DNA of 64,000 nt from Pararhodobacter marinus (lineage in GTDB: Bacteria > Pseudomonadota > Alphaproteobacteria > Rhodobacterales > Rhodobacteraceae): positions 1 through 64,000 of the forward strand of contig NZ_QEYD01000006.1 in assembly GCF_003122215.1 (NCBI RefSeq), written 5' to 3'. Positions 1 to 9,832 of the stretch are shown here, piece by piece (position 1 is the first letter of the stretch; every line of letters starts with the position of its first letter). The notes below the pieces were generated by a model. The model saw only the letters and a list, made by a program, of their open reading frames with translations. It ran no database searches and was not told the origin of the DNA. Position numbers and translations under genes: made by a program.

Positions 1-285
<285 letters not shown>

Positions 286-345
286 TTATTGCGCCTTCGA
301 CCCGCTATGCCTACATAAGCGCAAACACACAGGAGATCCGCCGTG

Positions 346-846
346 ATGCCCGGCAGCAAACTCGACCCGATCGACCGGATGATTCTTGCCGAATTGCAGG
401 CCGACGGACGCATGACCAATGTCGAACTGGCCAAGCGGGTGGGGATCTCGGCCCCGCCCTGCCTGCGCCGCGTGCGCACGCTGGAAGAGGCGGGCTATAT
501 CCGGGGCTATCATGCGCGTGTCGACGTGCGCGCGCTGGGCTTCGAGGTGCAGGTTTTCGCCATGGTCCGCCTGCATCGCCAGAACGAGGCCGATCTGCGC
601 GCCTTCGAGGATCGCTGCCGCGCCTGGTCGCTGGTGCGCGAATGCCACATGCTCAACGGCGAGATCGACTTCATCCTCAAATGCGTGGCGCCCGACCTCT
701 CGACCTTCCAGTCCTTCCTGACCGAAGACCTGCTGGCCGCCGACAACGTGGCCTCGGTCAAGACCTCGCTCGTCATCCGCGGCGCCAAGGATGAACCCGG
801 CGTGCCCTTCGACGTGCTCGAAGACCGCTATACGCGCGAAGCCTGA
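346..846 (+). CDS. lrp: Lrp/AsnC family transcriptional regulator
   Basis: A 166-residue feast/famine regulator. The N-terminal winged HTH (about residues 3-60) begins KLDPIDRMILAELQADGRMT and contains NVELAKRVGISAPPCLRRVR. The C-terminal RAM ligand-binding domain (about 65-150) includes ECHMLNGEIDFILKCV. Family members bind amino acids and regulate amino-acid metabolism as dimers or octamers. AGGAG at 331-335 serves the ATG at 346 (10-nt spacing). A GTG directly before it at 343 is also possible (7-nt spacing). It is divergent from trxB, and the dyad at 266-285 suggests autoregulation. The specific effector cannot be told from sequence. Confidence 0.92.
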   Translation: MPGSKLDPIDRMILAELQADGRMTNVELAKRVGISAPPCLRRVRTLEEAGYIRGYHARVDVRALGFEVQVFAMVRLHRQNEADLRAFEDRCRAWSLVRECHMLNGEIDFILKCVAPDLSTFQSFLTEDLLAADNVASVKTSLVIRGAKDEPGVPFDVLEDRYTREA

Positions 847-881
847 CGCCCGCGCCGGACACTCGCCCTTTCACTTTGCCC

Positions 882-937
882 CAAATACTCGCGGGGGTGA
901 ATGGCCCGGAACGGGCCAGAGGGGGCGGCAGCCCCCT
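882..937 (+). repeat. Intergenic element, module C, divergent copy
   Basis: A degenerate copy of the dispersed module C found at six other sites. It reads AAATACTCGCGGGGGTGAAT, then a GGCCCG-GAA-CGGGCC hairpin, then a GGGGGC-GGCA-GCCCCC-type palindrome. It begins 36 bp after the lrp stop. An 8-bp inverted repeat (GTTTCGCG at 938-945, CGCGAAAC at 979-986) follows before trpC. The orientation is opposite to that of most other copies relative to the flanking genes. Confidence 0.6.
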
Positions 938-1039
938 GTTTCGCGTGTCGCTCCGTTCGGGGCCCTTCCGCGACCTCGCGCGAAACGCTTTTCAACGCCG
1001 CCCGCAGGCTTTACCTAGATCCCCGCAAGGAGGGCCCCC

Positions 1040-1840
1040 ATGGCGACCATTCTCGACAAGATCAAGGCCTACAAGCTTGAGGAAATCGCGGCCGCCAAAG
1101 CCGCGCGCCCGCTCGCAAGCGTCGAGGCCGAGGCCCGCGCTGCCGACGCCCCGCGCGGCTTTCACCGCGCGCTGAAAACGGCGTCGGCCACGGGCTACGG
1201 GCTCATCGCCGAGATCAAGAAAGCGAGCCCCTCGAAGGGCCTCATCCGCGCCGATTTCGACCCGCCGGCGCTCGCGCGCGCCTACAAGGCGGGAGGCGCG
1301 ACCTGCCTGTCGGTGCTGACCGACACGCCCAGCTTCCAGGGCGCGCCCGATTTCCTGAAAGCCGCCCGCGCCGCCGTGGATCTGCCCTGCCTGCGCAAGG
1401 ATTTCCTTTATGACACCTACCAGGTGGCCGAGGCCCGCGCCTGGGGCGCCGATTGCATCCTGATCATCATGGCCTCGGTTTCCGACGCGCAGGCGGCCGA
1501 ACTGGAAGAAGCCGCCACGGGCTGGGGCATGGACGTGCTGATCGAGGTCCATGACGATGCCGAACTCGACCGCGCGCTGGCGCTGAAATCGCCGATGATC
1601 GGGATCAACAACCGCAATCTCAACACCTTCGAGACGACGCTCGACACGACCCGCAGGCTGGCCGCGCGGGTGCCCGACGGGCGGATGCTGGTGTCGGAAA
1701 GCGGTCTCTTCACGCCCGCCGACCTGGCGGACATGGCCGCTCACGGGGCGCGCTGCTTCCTCATCGGCGAAAGCCTCATGCGGCAGGACGATGTCGCCGC
1801 CGCGACCCGCGCGCTGCTGGCCGATCCGGTGGCGTCATGA
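1040..1840 (+). CDS. trpC: Indole-3-glycerol phosphate synthase
   Basis: Catalyses ring closure of CdRP to indole-3-glycerol phosphate in tryptophan synthesis. The 266-residue length is normal for the monofunctional enzyme. Diagnostic (beta/alpha)8-barrel segments are visible: [12 protein letters not shown] (catalytic and substrate lysine region), [22 protein letters not shown] and VSESGLF near the phosphate site. AAGGAGGG sits just upstream of the ATG. The stop overlaps the moaC start as ATGA (1837-1840), implying translational coupling with the molybdenum-cofactor genes. trpF and trpB lie about 53 kb away, so the pathway is split. Confidence 0.97.
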   Translation: MATILDKIKAYKLEEIAAAKAARPLASVEAEARAADAPRGFHRALKTASATGYGLIAEIKKASPSKGLIRADFDPPALARAYKAGGATCLSVLTDTPSFQGAPDFLKAARAAVDLPCLRKDFLYDTYQVAEARAWGADCILIIMASVSDAQAAELEEAATGWGMDVLIEVHDDAELDRALALKSPMIGINNRNLNTFETTLDTTRRLAARVPDGRMLVSESGLFTPADLADMAAHGARCFLIGESLMRQDDVAAATRALLADPVAS

Positions 1841-2319
1841 GCGGCCTCACCCATTTCGACGCCGAGGGGCGGGCGGTGATGGTCGATGTCTCGGACAAGC
1901 CCGTGACCGCGCGCGTGGCGACCGCCTCGGCGCATGTCGTCATGCAGCCCGAAACGCTGGCGCATATCCTGCAGGGTACCGCGAAGAAGGGCGACGTTCT
2001 GGGCGTCGCGCGGCTTGCGGGCATCATGGCGGCCAAGAAGACGTCCGAGCTGATCCCGCTCTGCCATCCCCTGCCGATCACCAAGGTGACTGTCGATCTG
2101 ACGCCCGACGAAGTCCTGCCGGGCGTGCGCATTCTGGCCGAGGTGAAGACCACCGGCCAGACCGGGGTCGAGATGGAAGCCCTCACCGCCGCATCGACCG
2201 CCGCGCTCACCGTCTACGACATGCTCAAGGCGGTCGAGAAGGGCATGGAAATCGGCGGCATCGCCGTCCTGCGCAAAGAGGGCGGAAAGTCGGGGACGTA
2301 TGTCAGGAACGGGGCATGA
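1837..2319 (+). CDS. moaC: Cyclic pyranopterin monophosphate synthase MoaC
   Basis: Second step of molybdenum-cofactor synthesis: converts 3',8-cyclo-7,8-dihydro-GTP (made by MoaA) to cyclic pyranopterin monophosphate. The 160-residue length is typical. Conserved blocks include [31 protein letters not shown], and the C-terminal [10 protein letters not shown] region that holds the catalytic lysine. It overlaps trpC by 4 nt and moeA by 4 nt (2316-2319), so trpC-moaC-moeA is a tightly coupled operon. Confidence 0.97.
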   Translation: MSGLTHFDAEGRAVMVDVSDKPVTARVATASAHVVMQPETLAHILQGTAKKGDVLGVARLAGIMAAKKTSELIPLCHPLPITKVTVDLTPDEVLPGVRILAEVKTTGQTGVEMEALTAASTAALTVYDMLKAVEKGMEIGGIAVLRKEGGKSGTYVRNGA

Positions 2320-3491
2320 TCCGCGTCGCCGAAGCCGAAGCGCTATGCCTTGCGCTGGTCAAGCCCTCGGGCGCGGCTGAGGCCGTGTCGCTGGCGCAGG
2401 CGGCGGGGCGGACGCTGGCGCGGGCTGCCGTCGCGCAGCGCGCGCAGCCGCCGTTTCGCTCGGCGGCAATGGATGGCTACGCGTTGCGGGATGCCGAGCT
2501 TGCCGTCGGCGCCGTCTTTTCCGTGATTGGCGAATCCGCCGCCGGGCATGGCTGGCGCGGGGAGGTGGGCCCCGGGCAGGCCGTGCGCATCTTCACCGGC
2601 GCGCCAGTGCCCGAAGGCGCGGATCATGTCGTCATTCAGGAAGACGTCACGCGCGAGGGCGATCGGATCACGATCCAGCCCAATCTCGGCAACGGTCCCA
2701 ATATCCGCGCCGCCGGCGGCGATTTCGAGGCGGGGTTCGCGCTCGATGCCGGGCGCGCGCTGTCGCCCGCCGATCTGGCGCTGCTGGCGGCGATGAATGT
2801 CGCGCAGGTTGAGGTCGCGCCGCGTCCGCGCGTCGCGCTTCTGGCCACCGGGGACGAGCTGGTGATGCCTGGCGAAAATCCCGGTCCCGACCAGATCATC
2901 GCATCGAACACCTTCGCGCTGAAGGCGATGGTCGATCAGGCGGGGGGCGAGGGGGTGATCCTGCCCATCGCGCCCGACCGTCGCGACGCGCTCGAAGCGG
3001 CGATGGCCGAGGCCGCGCAGGCCGATATCGCGGTGACGATCGGTGGCGCCTCGGTCGGGGATTATGACCTTGTCGGACAGGTGGGCGAGGCTCTGGGAAT
3101 GCAGCGCGCCTTCTACAAGATCGCCATGCGTCCGGGCAAACCGCTGATCGCCGGCACGCTTTCGGGCAAGCCCTATTTGGGCCTGCCGGGGAACCCGGTT
3201 TCGGCGGTGGTGACCGCGCATCTGTTCCTTTTGCCGATGGTGCGTCGCTGGCTGGGGCAGGCGGCGGTCGGACCGGCACGGATGACGGCGCGGCTGGGGG
3301 CGGCTGTCGGCCCGACCGGCCCCCGGACGCATTACATGCGCGCGCGGCTCGAGGACGGGATCGTCACCCCGTTCGAGCGACAGGACAGCGCATTGCTGAG
3401 CGTTCTCGCCGGCGCCAACGTGCTGCTGGAACGCCCGCTGGGCGACGGGCCACGCGAGGCGGGCGAGGCGGTGCCTGTTCTGCTTTTGTAG
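2316..3491 (+). CDS. moeA: Molybdopterin molybdenumtransferase MoeA
   Basis: Inserts molybdate into adenylylated molybdopterin. 391 residues, normal for MoeA. The ATG overlaps the moaC stop (ATGA) and gives an N-terminus [14 protein letters not shown]. Visible motifs are [59 protein letters not shown] and [12 protein letters not shown], covering the MoCF (MogA-like) domain at about residues 170-320. Longer upstream in-frame starts overlap trpC/moaC and are not used. The lexA promoter begins immediately after the stop. Confidence 0.97.
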   Translation: MIRVAEAEALCLALVKPSGAAEAVSLAQAAGRTLARAAVAQRAQPPFRSAAMDGYALRDAELAVGAVFSVIGESAAGHGWRGEVGPGQAVRIFTGAPVPEGADHVVIQEDVTREGDRITIQPNLGNGPNIRAAGGDFEAGFALDAGRALSPADLALLAAMNVAQVEVAPRPRVALLATGDELVMPGENPGPDQIIASNTFALKAMVDQAGGEGVILPIAPDRRDALEAAMAEAAQADIAVTIGGASVGDYDLVGQVGEALGMQRAFYKIAMRPGKPLIAGTLSGKPYLGLPGNPVSAVVTAHLFLLPMVRRWLGQAAVGPARMTARLGAAVGPTGPRTHYMRARLEDGIVTPFERQDSALLSVLAGANVLLERPLGDGPREAGEAVPVLLL

Positions 3492-3500
3492 TCATCGCGG

Positions 3501-3529
3501 TTGACACAAAAGGGGAACATGCGTAGAAC
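3501..3529 (+). promoter_or_regulatory. lexA promoter overlapped by an SOS box
   Basis: TTGACA (3501-3506), a 17-bp spacer and TAGAAC (3524-3529) form a strong sigma-70-type promoter just after the moeA stop. The direct repeat GAAC-N7-GAAC (3515-3518 and 3526-3529) covers the -10. This is the complement of the known alphaproteobacterial LexA box GTTC-N7-GTTC. It is seen directly in sequence; autorepression by LexA is the expected consequence. Confidence 0.88.
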
Positions 3530-3568
3530 AGTGGTAAAACGCCTGACCTTTCCCTGTTGGAGGCCGCG

Positions 3569-4261
3569 ATGCTGACCCGCAAACAGCTCGAACTGCTGGA
3601 ACTGATCGACGAACGCATGAAGCGTGACGGGGTGCCCCCCTCTTTCGACGAGATGAAGGATGCGCTGAACCTGCGGTCGAAATCGGGGATCCACCGGCTG
3701 ATCACGGCGCTGGAGGAACGCGGCTTCATCCGGCGTCTTGCCCACCGCGCCCGCGCCATCGAAGTGGTGCGCATGCCCGAAGCGCTGGAAAAGCGCGTGC
3801 CCGAAGTGATCGACGGCGGCGCACCCGTTGCCGCCCCGGCGCAGCCTGCGCGGGCGATGCCGGTGCACGAAGTTCACGCGCTGGAATTGCCGGTCATGGG
3901 CCGCATCGCCGCCGGTACACCGATCGAGGCGATCTCGGAAGTGTCGCGCCATGTCGCCGTGCCCGGTTCGATGCTGGGGGGCAAGGGCGATCACTACGCG
4001 CTGGAAGTGCGCGGCGATTCGATGATCGAAGCGGGGATCCACGATGGCGACATCGTCGTGATCCGCGAACAAACGACGGCGGATAACGGCGATATCGTCG
4101 TGGCGCTTGTCGAAGGACAGGAAGCGACGCTGAAACGCTTCCGCCGCCAGCGCGGCATGATCGCTCTGGAAGCGGCTAACCCGGCCTATGAAACCCGTGT
4201 TCTGCGCGACGATCAGGTCGCGGTGCAGGGGCGCCTGGTGGGCCTTATCCGCAGCTACTGA
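3569..4261 (+). CDS. lexA: LexA repressor / self-cleaving SOS regulator
   Basis: Represses DNA-damage genes and autocleaves when stimulated by RecA filaments. 230 residues. The N-terminal winged HTH starts [17 protein letters not shown] and includes [18 protein letters not shown]. The cleavage site is Ala-Gly in MGRIAAGTP. The catalytic serine is in [15 protein letters not shown], and the lysine lies in GQEATLKRF. The ATG at 3569 has GGAGG five nt upstream (3559-3563); an in-frame TTG at 3557 overlaps that RBS and is unlikely. It is transcribed from its own promoter, which is overlapped by an SOS box. Confidence 0.97.
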   Translation: MLTRKQLELLELIDERMKRDGVPPSFDEMKDALNLRSKSGIHRLITALEERGFIRRLAHRARAIEVVRMPEALEKRVPEVIDGGAPVAAPAQPARAMPVHEVHALELPVMGRIAAGTPIEAISEVSRHVAVPGSMLGGKGDHYALEVRGDSMIEAGIHDGDIVVIREQTTADNGDIVVALVEGQEATLKRFRRQRGMIALEAANPAYETRVLRDDQVAVQGRLVGLIRSY

Positions 4262-5164
4262 GCCGAAGGGCCGGTAGACCCGCAGTCATGGCGCGCGCCG
4301 GTCGCCGCGCGTGGGCATGGGTATTCGTGCGTGGGATATAGGGTTTGGTCGTCGGTTTCGGGGCTTTGGGCGCCTGCTTCGGGAAGACGCTGGCAGGGAA
4401 CCGATCCCGGCGCAAGCTTCTGGTAGCCGGATCCGGATTGCCTCTAATGGCGTTATCCCTTTGGACCGCTGAGACGGGCGTTTGCCTTCAACCCTGTGCG
4501 TTTGCGGCACGCCCTTGAGTGGTGGCCTGCGCCAAGCAGGGGTCTTGAGCGAAAGCCTGTCTCTTCGGCAATTGGCTTACAAACTGTCATTCGTTTGGCG
4601 GCTGACGCGGTCGGGCCTCCTCATCGTCCTGCCTTTGCCTCGCCTTTGACGCGGGAGGGCGGGCGCGGCGCGGAAGGGCATCGTCCGCCCTTGTCGCGGA
4701 CCTTCGTAGCAAAGACGGTTCCGGGTCAACGCCGGGAGATCGCGGGGACCGCAGTGGCTTCTGCAAGACGTGGCTGCGGCAGAGGTACCGGCAGACGTGA
4801 TGACCGCTCTGACAGCAAGCCTCCAACCGGATCCCGATCTTGGACGCTTCTCGTCTTTCGGCAACACCGCCGGGACAGGGAGCAGGGGCCGTCGGACCGA
4901 TCAGGGGTGTCCTTTGTCACGGGCATCCGGCTTCGGTCCGGTGCGGCAGACCGGGAAACGGTCTGCGCGGTCCGTCCAGAGAATGGCCTATCGCCAAATC
5001 CGGCGCCTTCTCCGGCATTTCCTCGACGGCGGACACCGAAGATTGCGGATCCGCGCGCGGCATCGGTTCACGCAAACCTGTTCCGGACCCGCGCCGCCCT
5101 CAAACTTTCAGCAAACAGAAAGACCGCCCGAGACCCGGGCGTCTCCGTCCCTCTTGCGCTCCGC
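4262..5164. other. Gene-free spacer between convergent lexA and histidine kinase
   Basis: About 900 bp with no convincing gene on either strand. Short open frames exist but are Arg/Pro/Gly-rich, lack RBS sequences and show no known motif. I looked for recognisable RNase P RNA, SRP RNA and tmRNA core motifs and found none. It is unusually long for this window, where most spacers are under 250 bp. Confidence 0.6.
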
Positions 5165-7393
5165 TCAGCCCGAGGAGCGCCGCAGCGGAACGACGCCCTG
5201 GGTCGAGGGCGCCGGGCAGCGGCGGCCGCGATCGGCGATCAGCGCGCTCAGCGATTCGCGCAGGCGGTCCAGATGCAGGGGTTTCGTCAGGCAATCGTCG
5301 AAACCCTCGCGCAGATAGGATTCCACCTGATGCGCCATCGCGTTGGCGGTAAAGGCCACGATCGGCAGCGCTTTCACGCCGGCGGCCTGCGCGTCGCCCT
5401 CGGCCACGCGGCGGGCCTCGCGCGTGCGGATTTCCTTCTGCACCGTGACGCCGTCCATATCCGGCATCGAGATGTCGAGGATCACCAGGTCGAACGCCTC
5501 GCGCTCATAGGCTTCGAGCGCCTCGCTGCCGCCATTGACCAGCACCGCGGCGATGCCGAGCTGCCCCATCATCGCCGCAAGGATCATCCGGTTGGTGCGG
5601 TTGTCATCGGCGGCCAGCACCCGCAGCGCCTGCAGGTCGGGCGCGACCAGCGCGGGGTCGGGCGCGGGAACGGCCATGTCGGGCAGGTCGGTGCGCGGGA
5701 CGGGCAGGGTGATGACGATCGTGGTCCCGGCATTGGGGATCGTCTCGACGCTGATCTTGCCCTGCATCATGTCGACCAGCCGGTTGACGATCGGCATGCC
5801 CAGACCGGTGCCGCCGAACCGTCGCGCGATCGAGCTGTCGGCCTGGCCGAAATCCTCGAACAGATGCGACAACTGCGCCTCGGTCATGCCGATGCCGGTA
5901 TCGCGTACGGTCATCGTCAGCTCGCCCGAGGCGCCGCAATCGATCTCGACCCCGACCGAGCCGTTCTCGGTGAACTTGATCGCGTTCGAGACGACATTGT
6001 GCATGATCTGCAGGATGCGGTGGGGATCGCCCAGCCGCGCACTGTCCCCGTCGCCCGTCACGCTGACCCCGAAGGAGATGCGCTTTTCCGACGCTTTCAG
6101 CGTGTGCACCGATTCGATGCGCTGCGCCAGCTCGGTGGGGATGAAGGGCACGACCTCGATCTCCATCAGGTCGGCCTCGATCTTGGACATGTCGAGCAGG
6201 TCGTTGATGATGCTCAGAAGCAGCGCCCCGGATTCGTGCATCACCTTGACCATGCGGCGCTGATCGGGATCGTTGATCAGTTTTTCCAGCACCTCGGCCA
6301 CGCCCAGCACGCCGTTGAGCGGTGTGCGCATCTCGTGGCTCATCTTGGCCAGGAAATTCGACTTGGCGGTGTTGGCGCGGTTGGCTTCTTCCAGCGCTTC
6401 CTCGCGCTTGCGCTCGGCCATGGTCTGGTCGGTGACGTCAATCAGCGCGTAGACGACGCGGGCGCGCGTGCCCCCCTCCTGCACCACCGGCGCGGCGTGG
6501 ATCGAGACGAAATGCTCGCCGCCATCCCGGGTGGCCAGCTGCAACCGCTCGACCGGGGCCAGAACGCCCATGCGCATGGCAAGGTCGAAGGGCGTCTCGC
6601 CGGCGGGAATGGTCGAGCCGTCCTCGCGCCGGTAGCCGAAAAAGGCCGGGTCCTCGTGATGGCTGCCCAGCATCTGCACGCTGGGGACGCCCAGCATCGA
6701 TTCTGCGGCGTTGTTGACGAAATTGATGATCCCGTCGGTATCGATCACCACGATTCCCATCGCCGAGGTCGAGGTGATCGAGGACAGGAAGGCACGCTCG
6801 TCGGCCAGTTCCTGCTGGGCGATGCGCATGTCGGTGTCCTGCTCGCGCCGGATCAGGACCGAGCAGATCACATCCGCCACCGATTGCAGCAGATAGACCT
6901 CGCCGGGGAGGAACGAGTGGGTCTTGTGCACCCCGTCGAAGCCCACGAAGCCATAGGTCGAGCCTTCCGAGCGCATCGGCACCAGAAGGATCGAGCGGAC
7001 GGATTGCTCCTCGAGCGTCAGGCGCGAGGGGGAGTCTGGCGGCAATTCGTTGACATCGGGGACGTGGACGACATCGCCGCGGCCCAGATCCTCGGCAATC
7101 GGGCCGTACAGCTCGATCGGCAGTTCCTGAAGGTGGTCGATCATCGGATCGATCCCTTCGGCGCACCATTCATGCGTGTTCTGCGTGATCTCGCCGTGAT
7201 GGACGAAGACATAGGTCCGGTCGCGCCGACAGTAATCGCCCAGCCGCGCGATGGCCTCTTCGACCGCGGCGTCGGTCTGTTCGATCGGTGCGCGCAGAAG
7301 GTTGTTGAGGATCTCGACGACCAGCGCCTGAATGCGCGTCAGCCGCGTTTCATTGCTGATGATGTCTTCGTCGACCGTCGTTTCGTCGTTCAT
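5165..7393 (-). CDS. Soluble hybrid sensor histidine kinase (GAF-PAS-HisKA-HATPase-REC)
   Basis: About 742 residues with no membrane segment. Order: GAF (about 15-185, with HHGEITQNTHEWCAEG), PAS (about 203-325, IVVIDTDGIINFVNNAAESM), HisKA with phospho-acceptor His353 in MSHEMRTPLNG, HATPase_c with N box HNVVSNAIKFTEN, G1 DTGIGM and G2 GGTGLGM, then a C-terminal receiver with LAADDNRTNR, Asp640 in LVILDISMPDMDG and lysine in LTKP. The start (complement 7391-7393) has AGGA 8 nt upstream; an ATG at 7409-7411 is also possible. No cognate regulator is adjacent, so it is an orphan. The signal is unknown. Confidence 0.93.
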   Translation of the reverse strand: MNDETTVDEDIISNETRLTRIQALVVEILNNLLRAPIEQTDAAVEEAIARLGDYCRRDRTYVFVHHGEITQNTHEWCAEGIDPMIDHLQELPIELYGPIAEDLGRGDVVHVPDVNELPPDSPSRLTLEEQSVRSILLVPMRSEGSTYGFVGFDGVHKTHSFLPGEVYLLQSVADVICSVLIRREQDTDMRIAQQELADERAFLSSITSTSAMGIVVIDTDGIINFVNNAAESMLGVPSVQMLGSHHEDPAFFGYRREDGSTIPAGETPFDLAMRMGVLAPVERLQLATRDGGEHFVSIHAAPVVQEGGTRARVVYALIDVTDQTMAERKREEALEEANRANTAKSNFLAKMSHEMRTPLNGVLGVAEVLEKLINDPDQRRMVKVMHESGALLLSIINDLLDMSKIEADLMEIEVVPFIPTELAQRIESVHTLKASEKRISFGVSVTGDGDSARLGDPHRILQIMHNVVSNAIKFTENGSVGVEIDCGASGELTMTVRDTGIGMTEAQLSHLFEDFGQADSSIARRFGGTGLGMPIVNRLVDMMQGKISVETIPNAGTTIVITLPVPRTDLPDMAVPAPDPALVAPDLQALRVLAADDNRTNRMILAAMMGQLGIAAVLVNGGSEALEAYEREAFDLVILDISMPDMDGVTVQKEIRTREARRVAEGDAQAAGVKALPIVAFTANAMAHQVESYLREGFDDCLTKPLHLDRLRESLSALIADRGRRCPAPSTQGVVPLRRSSG

Positions 7394-7620
7394 GCTGTCC
7401 GTCCTGGCCATTCGTCCGATGGTACGAACCCGTCGGCACCCTGCGCGGGCGACGCATCCGGTCCGAGGAAACAGAGACCCGAGAGGATCCCCCGACGCGT
7501 GCAACCTTCGCACGAATACCGTTAATTCTGCCCTTCCAGCCGTGTCGTGGCAAGGGGGCGCGACTTGCGACGCACCGGGCCTTGGGCTAGCCCGGCATAA
7601 ACGCCGAATGAGGAAACACT

Positions 7621-8772
7621 ATGTCCGAAAAGCTCGATCCCGTCGATTTGACCGCGCGCCTGATCCGCTGCCCTTCGGTCACCCCCGCAGAGGGCGGCGC
7701 GGTGGTGCTGCTGCAGGAGACGCTGGAAGCGGCGGGTTTCACCTGCACGCGGGTCGACCGCAACGGCACCGCGAACCTGTTCGCCCGCTGGGGACAGAAG
7801 GGGGCCAACAAGTCCTTCGGCTTCAACGGGCATACCGATGTCGTGCCGCCGGGCGATGCGTCGGAATGGCGCTTCGATCCGTTTTCCGCGACCGAGGCCG
7901 AGGGCAAGCTCTGGGGCCGGGGTGCCTGCGACATGAAATCGGGCGTGGCGGCTTTTGTTGCGGCGGCGGTGGACTTCGTGCGCGAAACGCCGCCCGACGG
8001 CGCCGTGGTGCTGGCGATCACCGGGGATGAAGAGGGCGACGCCACGGACGGAACCGTGGCGCTTCTGGACTGGATGGCGGAGCAGGGCGAGCGGATGACG
8101 CATTGCCTCGTGGGCGAGCCGACCTGTCCCACCGAGATGGGCGAGATGATCAAGAACGGGCGCCGGGGCTCGATGACCGCGCGGATCGAGGCGCGCGGCG
8201 TGCAGGGCCATTCTGCCTATCCGCACCGGGCGAAGAACCCGCTGCCCGCGCTGGTGCGGCTGCTCGACCGGCTGGCCAGTCACGAGCTGGATCAGGGCAA
8301 CAGCCAGTTCGATCCGTCGACGCTGGCGCTGACCACGGTGGATGTGGGCAACCCGGCCACCAACGTGATCCCGGCCAGCGCGAAGGCGGTCCTGAATATC
8401 CGCTTCAACGACATCCATTCGGGCGCCAGCCTGACGACATGGCTGGAAAAGGAAATCGCCCGGGCCCGCGAGGAAAGCGGCATCGACTTTTCGATGACGG
8501 TCAAGGTTTCGGGCGAGAGTTTCGTCACCCAGCCGGGATGGTTCACCGATCTGGTGTCCGACGCGGTCGAAAAGGGCTGCGGGCGCCGCCCCGCCTTGTC
8601 GACGACGGGCGGCACCTCGGATGCGCGGTTCATCAAGGATCATTGTCCGGTGGTCGAATTCGGGCTGGTGGGGCAGTCGATGCATCAGGTGGACGAGCAT
8701 GTCGAAACGGCCCATGTGCGCCAGCTGAAGGACGTGTACCGGCACATCCTGGACCGATACTTCGACAACTAA
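7621..8772 (+). CDS. dapE: Succinyl-diaminopimelate desuccinylase
   Basis: Zn-dependent M20 hydrolase that removes succinate from N-succinyl-LL-DAP in lysine and peptidoglycan precursor synthesis. 383 residues. Visible motifs are [12 protein letters not shown] (metal His/Asp), [10 protein letters not shown] (bridging Asp), [13 protein letters not shown] (catalytic Glu-Glu), the dimerisation lid segment [27 protein letters not shown] and a C-terminal His in [24 protein letters not shown] precedes the ATG. dapD, the succinyltransferase two steps earlier in the pathway, is 2.5 kb downstream. Complete and apparently functional. Confidence 0.96.
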   Translation: MSEKLDPVDLTARLIRCPSVTPAEGGAVVLLQETLEAAGFTCTRVDRNGTANLFARWGQKGANKSFGFNGHTDVVPPGDASEWRFDPFSATEAEGKLWGRGACDMKSGVAAFVAAAVDFVRETPPDGAVVLAITGDEEGDATDGTVALLDWMAEQGERMTHCLVGEPTCPTEMGEMIKNGRRGSMTARIEARGVQGHSAYPHRAKNPLPALVRLLDRLASHELDQGNSQFDPSTLALTTVDVGNPATNVIPASAKAVLNIRFNDIHSGASLTTWLEKEIARAREESGIDFSMTVKVSGESFVTQPGWFTDLVSDAVEKGCGRRPALSTTGGTSDARFIKDHCPVVEFGLVGQSMHQVDEHVETAHVRQLKDVYRHILDRYFDN

Positions 8773-8813
8773 ACCGGGTCCCGGCAGCGGGAACCCGGCC
8801 CGTCGCGCGGGCT

Positions 8814-9749
8814 TCAGGCGCCGTCGCTGCGCGCGGCGGCGTCATCGCGCGCCTTGGCCTCGGCGGCCTCTTCCTGCGCGGCCTCGCTGTGCCAGTTCAG
8901 GATCGCCTCGACCGCCTCGTCCGCGGTTTCGACCATCCGGAACAGCTTCAGATCCTCGGCCGAGATCGTCCCGGCCGCGGCCAGCATCTCCCAGTTGACG
9001 ATCTTTTCCCAGAAATCGCGCCCGAACAGCAGGAACGGAATCGGCTTCATCCGGCCCGTCTGAATCAGCGTCAGCGATTCGAACATCTCGTCCAGCGTGC
9101 CGAAGCCGCCGGGGAACACGGCAACGGCGCGGGCGCGCATCAGGAAATGCATCTTGCGGATCGCGAAGTAATGGAAATTGAAGCACAATTCGGGCGTCAC
9201 GTAGCGGTTGGGCGCCTGTTCGTGCGGCAGCACGATGTTCAGCCCGATGGACTTTCCGCCCGCTTCCTCGGCGCCGCGATTGCCCGCCTCCATCACGCCG
9301 GGGCCGCCGCCGGTGGTCACGATCCAGTCGTTGCCGCCTTCGGCCAGCGACATCTCGGTGATGCGCCGCGCGAAGATCCGGGCCTCGTCGTAGTAATGCG
9401 ACAATTCGGCCAGCATCGGCGTCTTGGCGCTGTCCTTCTTGGCGGGTTCGGGGATGCGCGCGCCGCCGAACAAGACCACGGTGGATTTCACCCCGGCCTC
9501 GTTCATCGCCATTTCGGGCTTGAGCAGTTCCAGCTGCAGCCGCACCGGGCGCAGGTCGTCCTGACAGAGGAAATCGTCATCGGCAAAGGCCAGACGGTAG
9601 GTCGGCGATTGCGTCTGCGGCGTTACCGGAATCTGGCGCGCGGTCTCGATATCCTGATGGCTGTCGCGAAAGGCGTGACGCCGCGCCTGCCGGGTCTCGG
9701 CGCGTGCCTTGGCCTCGGTAATGGTCTCGTCGCTGGACGGTTTCGACAT
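8814..9749 (-). CDS. LOG-family protein (lysine-decarboxylase-like fold)
   Basis: 311-residue member of the LOG/TIGR00730 family, whose characterised members are nucleoside-monophosphate phosphoribohydrolases (cytokinin-activating in plants). The two diagnostic motifs are present: TTGGGPGVMEAGNRGA (usual GGGxxGxME) and FPGGFGTLDEMFE (PGGxGTxxE). An N-terminal extension of about 60 residues and an Ala/Glu-rich tail flank the core, matching the longer bacterial subfamily. The start at 9747-9749 is chosen for GGGGAG five nt upstream. Convergent with dapE. The true substrate in this organism is unknown. Confidence 0.88.
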   Translation of the reverse strand: MSKPSSDETITEAKARAETRQARRHAFRDSHQDIETARQIPVTPQTQSPTYRLAFADDDFLCQDDLRPVRLQLELLKPEMAMNEAGVKSTVVLFGGARIPEPAKKDSAKTPMLAELSHYYDEARIFARRITEMSLAEGGNDWIVTTGGGPGVMEAGNRGAEEAGGKSIGLNIVLPHEQAPNRYVTPELCFNFHYFAIRKMHFLMRARAVAVFPGGFGTLDEMFESLTLIQTGRMKPIPFLLFGRDFWEKIVNWEMLAAAGTISAEDLKLFRMVETADEAVEAILNWHSEAAQEEAAEAKARDDAAARSDGA

Positions 9750-9832
9750 GGCGGCTCCCCTTTCACATTCCGGACCCCCTAGGTAGTGTTGCCGCGGCTC
9801 CATGACCAGCGAAACACAAGGCGGAGAGACTT

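Noticed and set aside
4262-5164. RNase P RNA, SRP RNA or tmRNA in the long spacer
   Set aside because: None of the conserved core motifs could be found on either strand by reading.
4496-7525. A plus-strand open frame of about 1,000 codons antisense to the histidine kinase
   Set aside because: It follows the codon periodicity of the kinase on the other strand, has no RBS and no recognisable domain; the minus-strand frame has a full set of kinase motifs.
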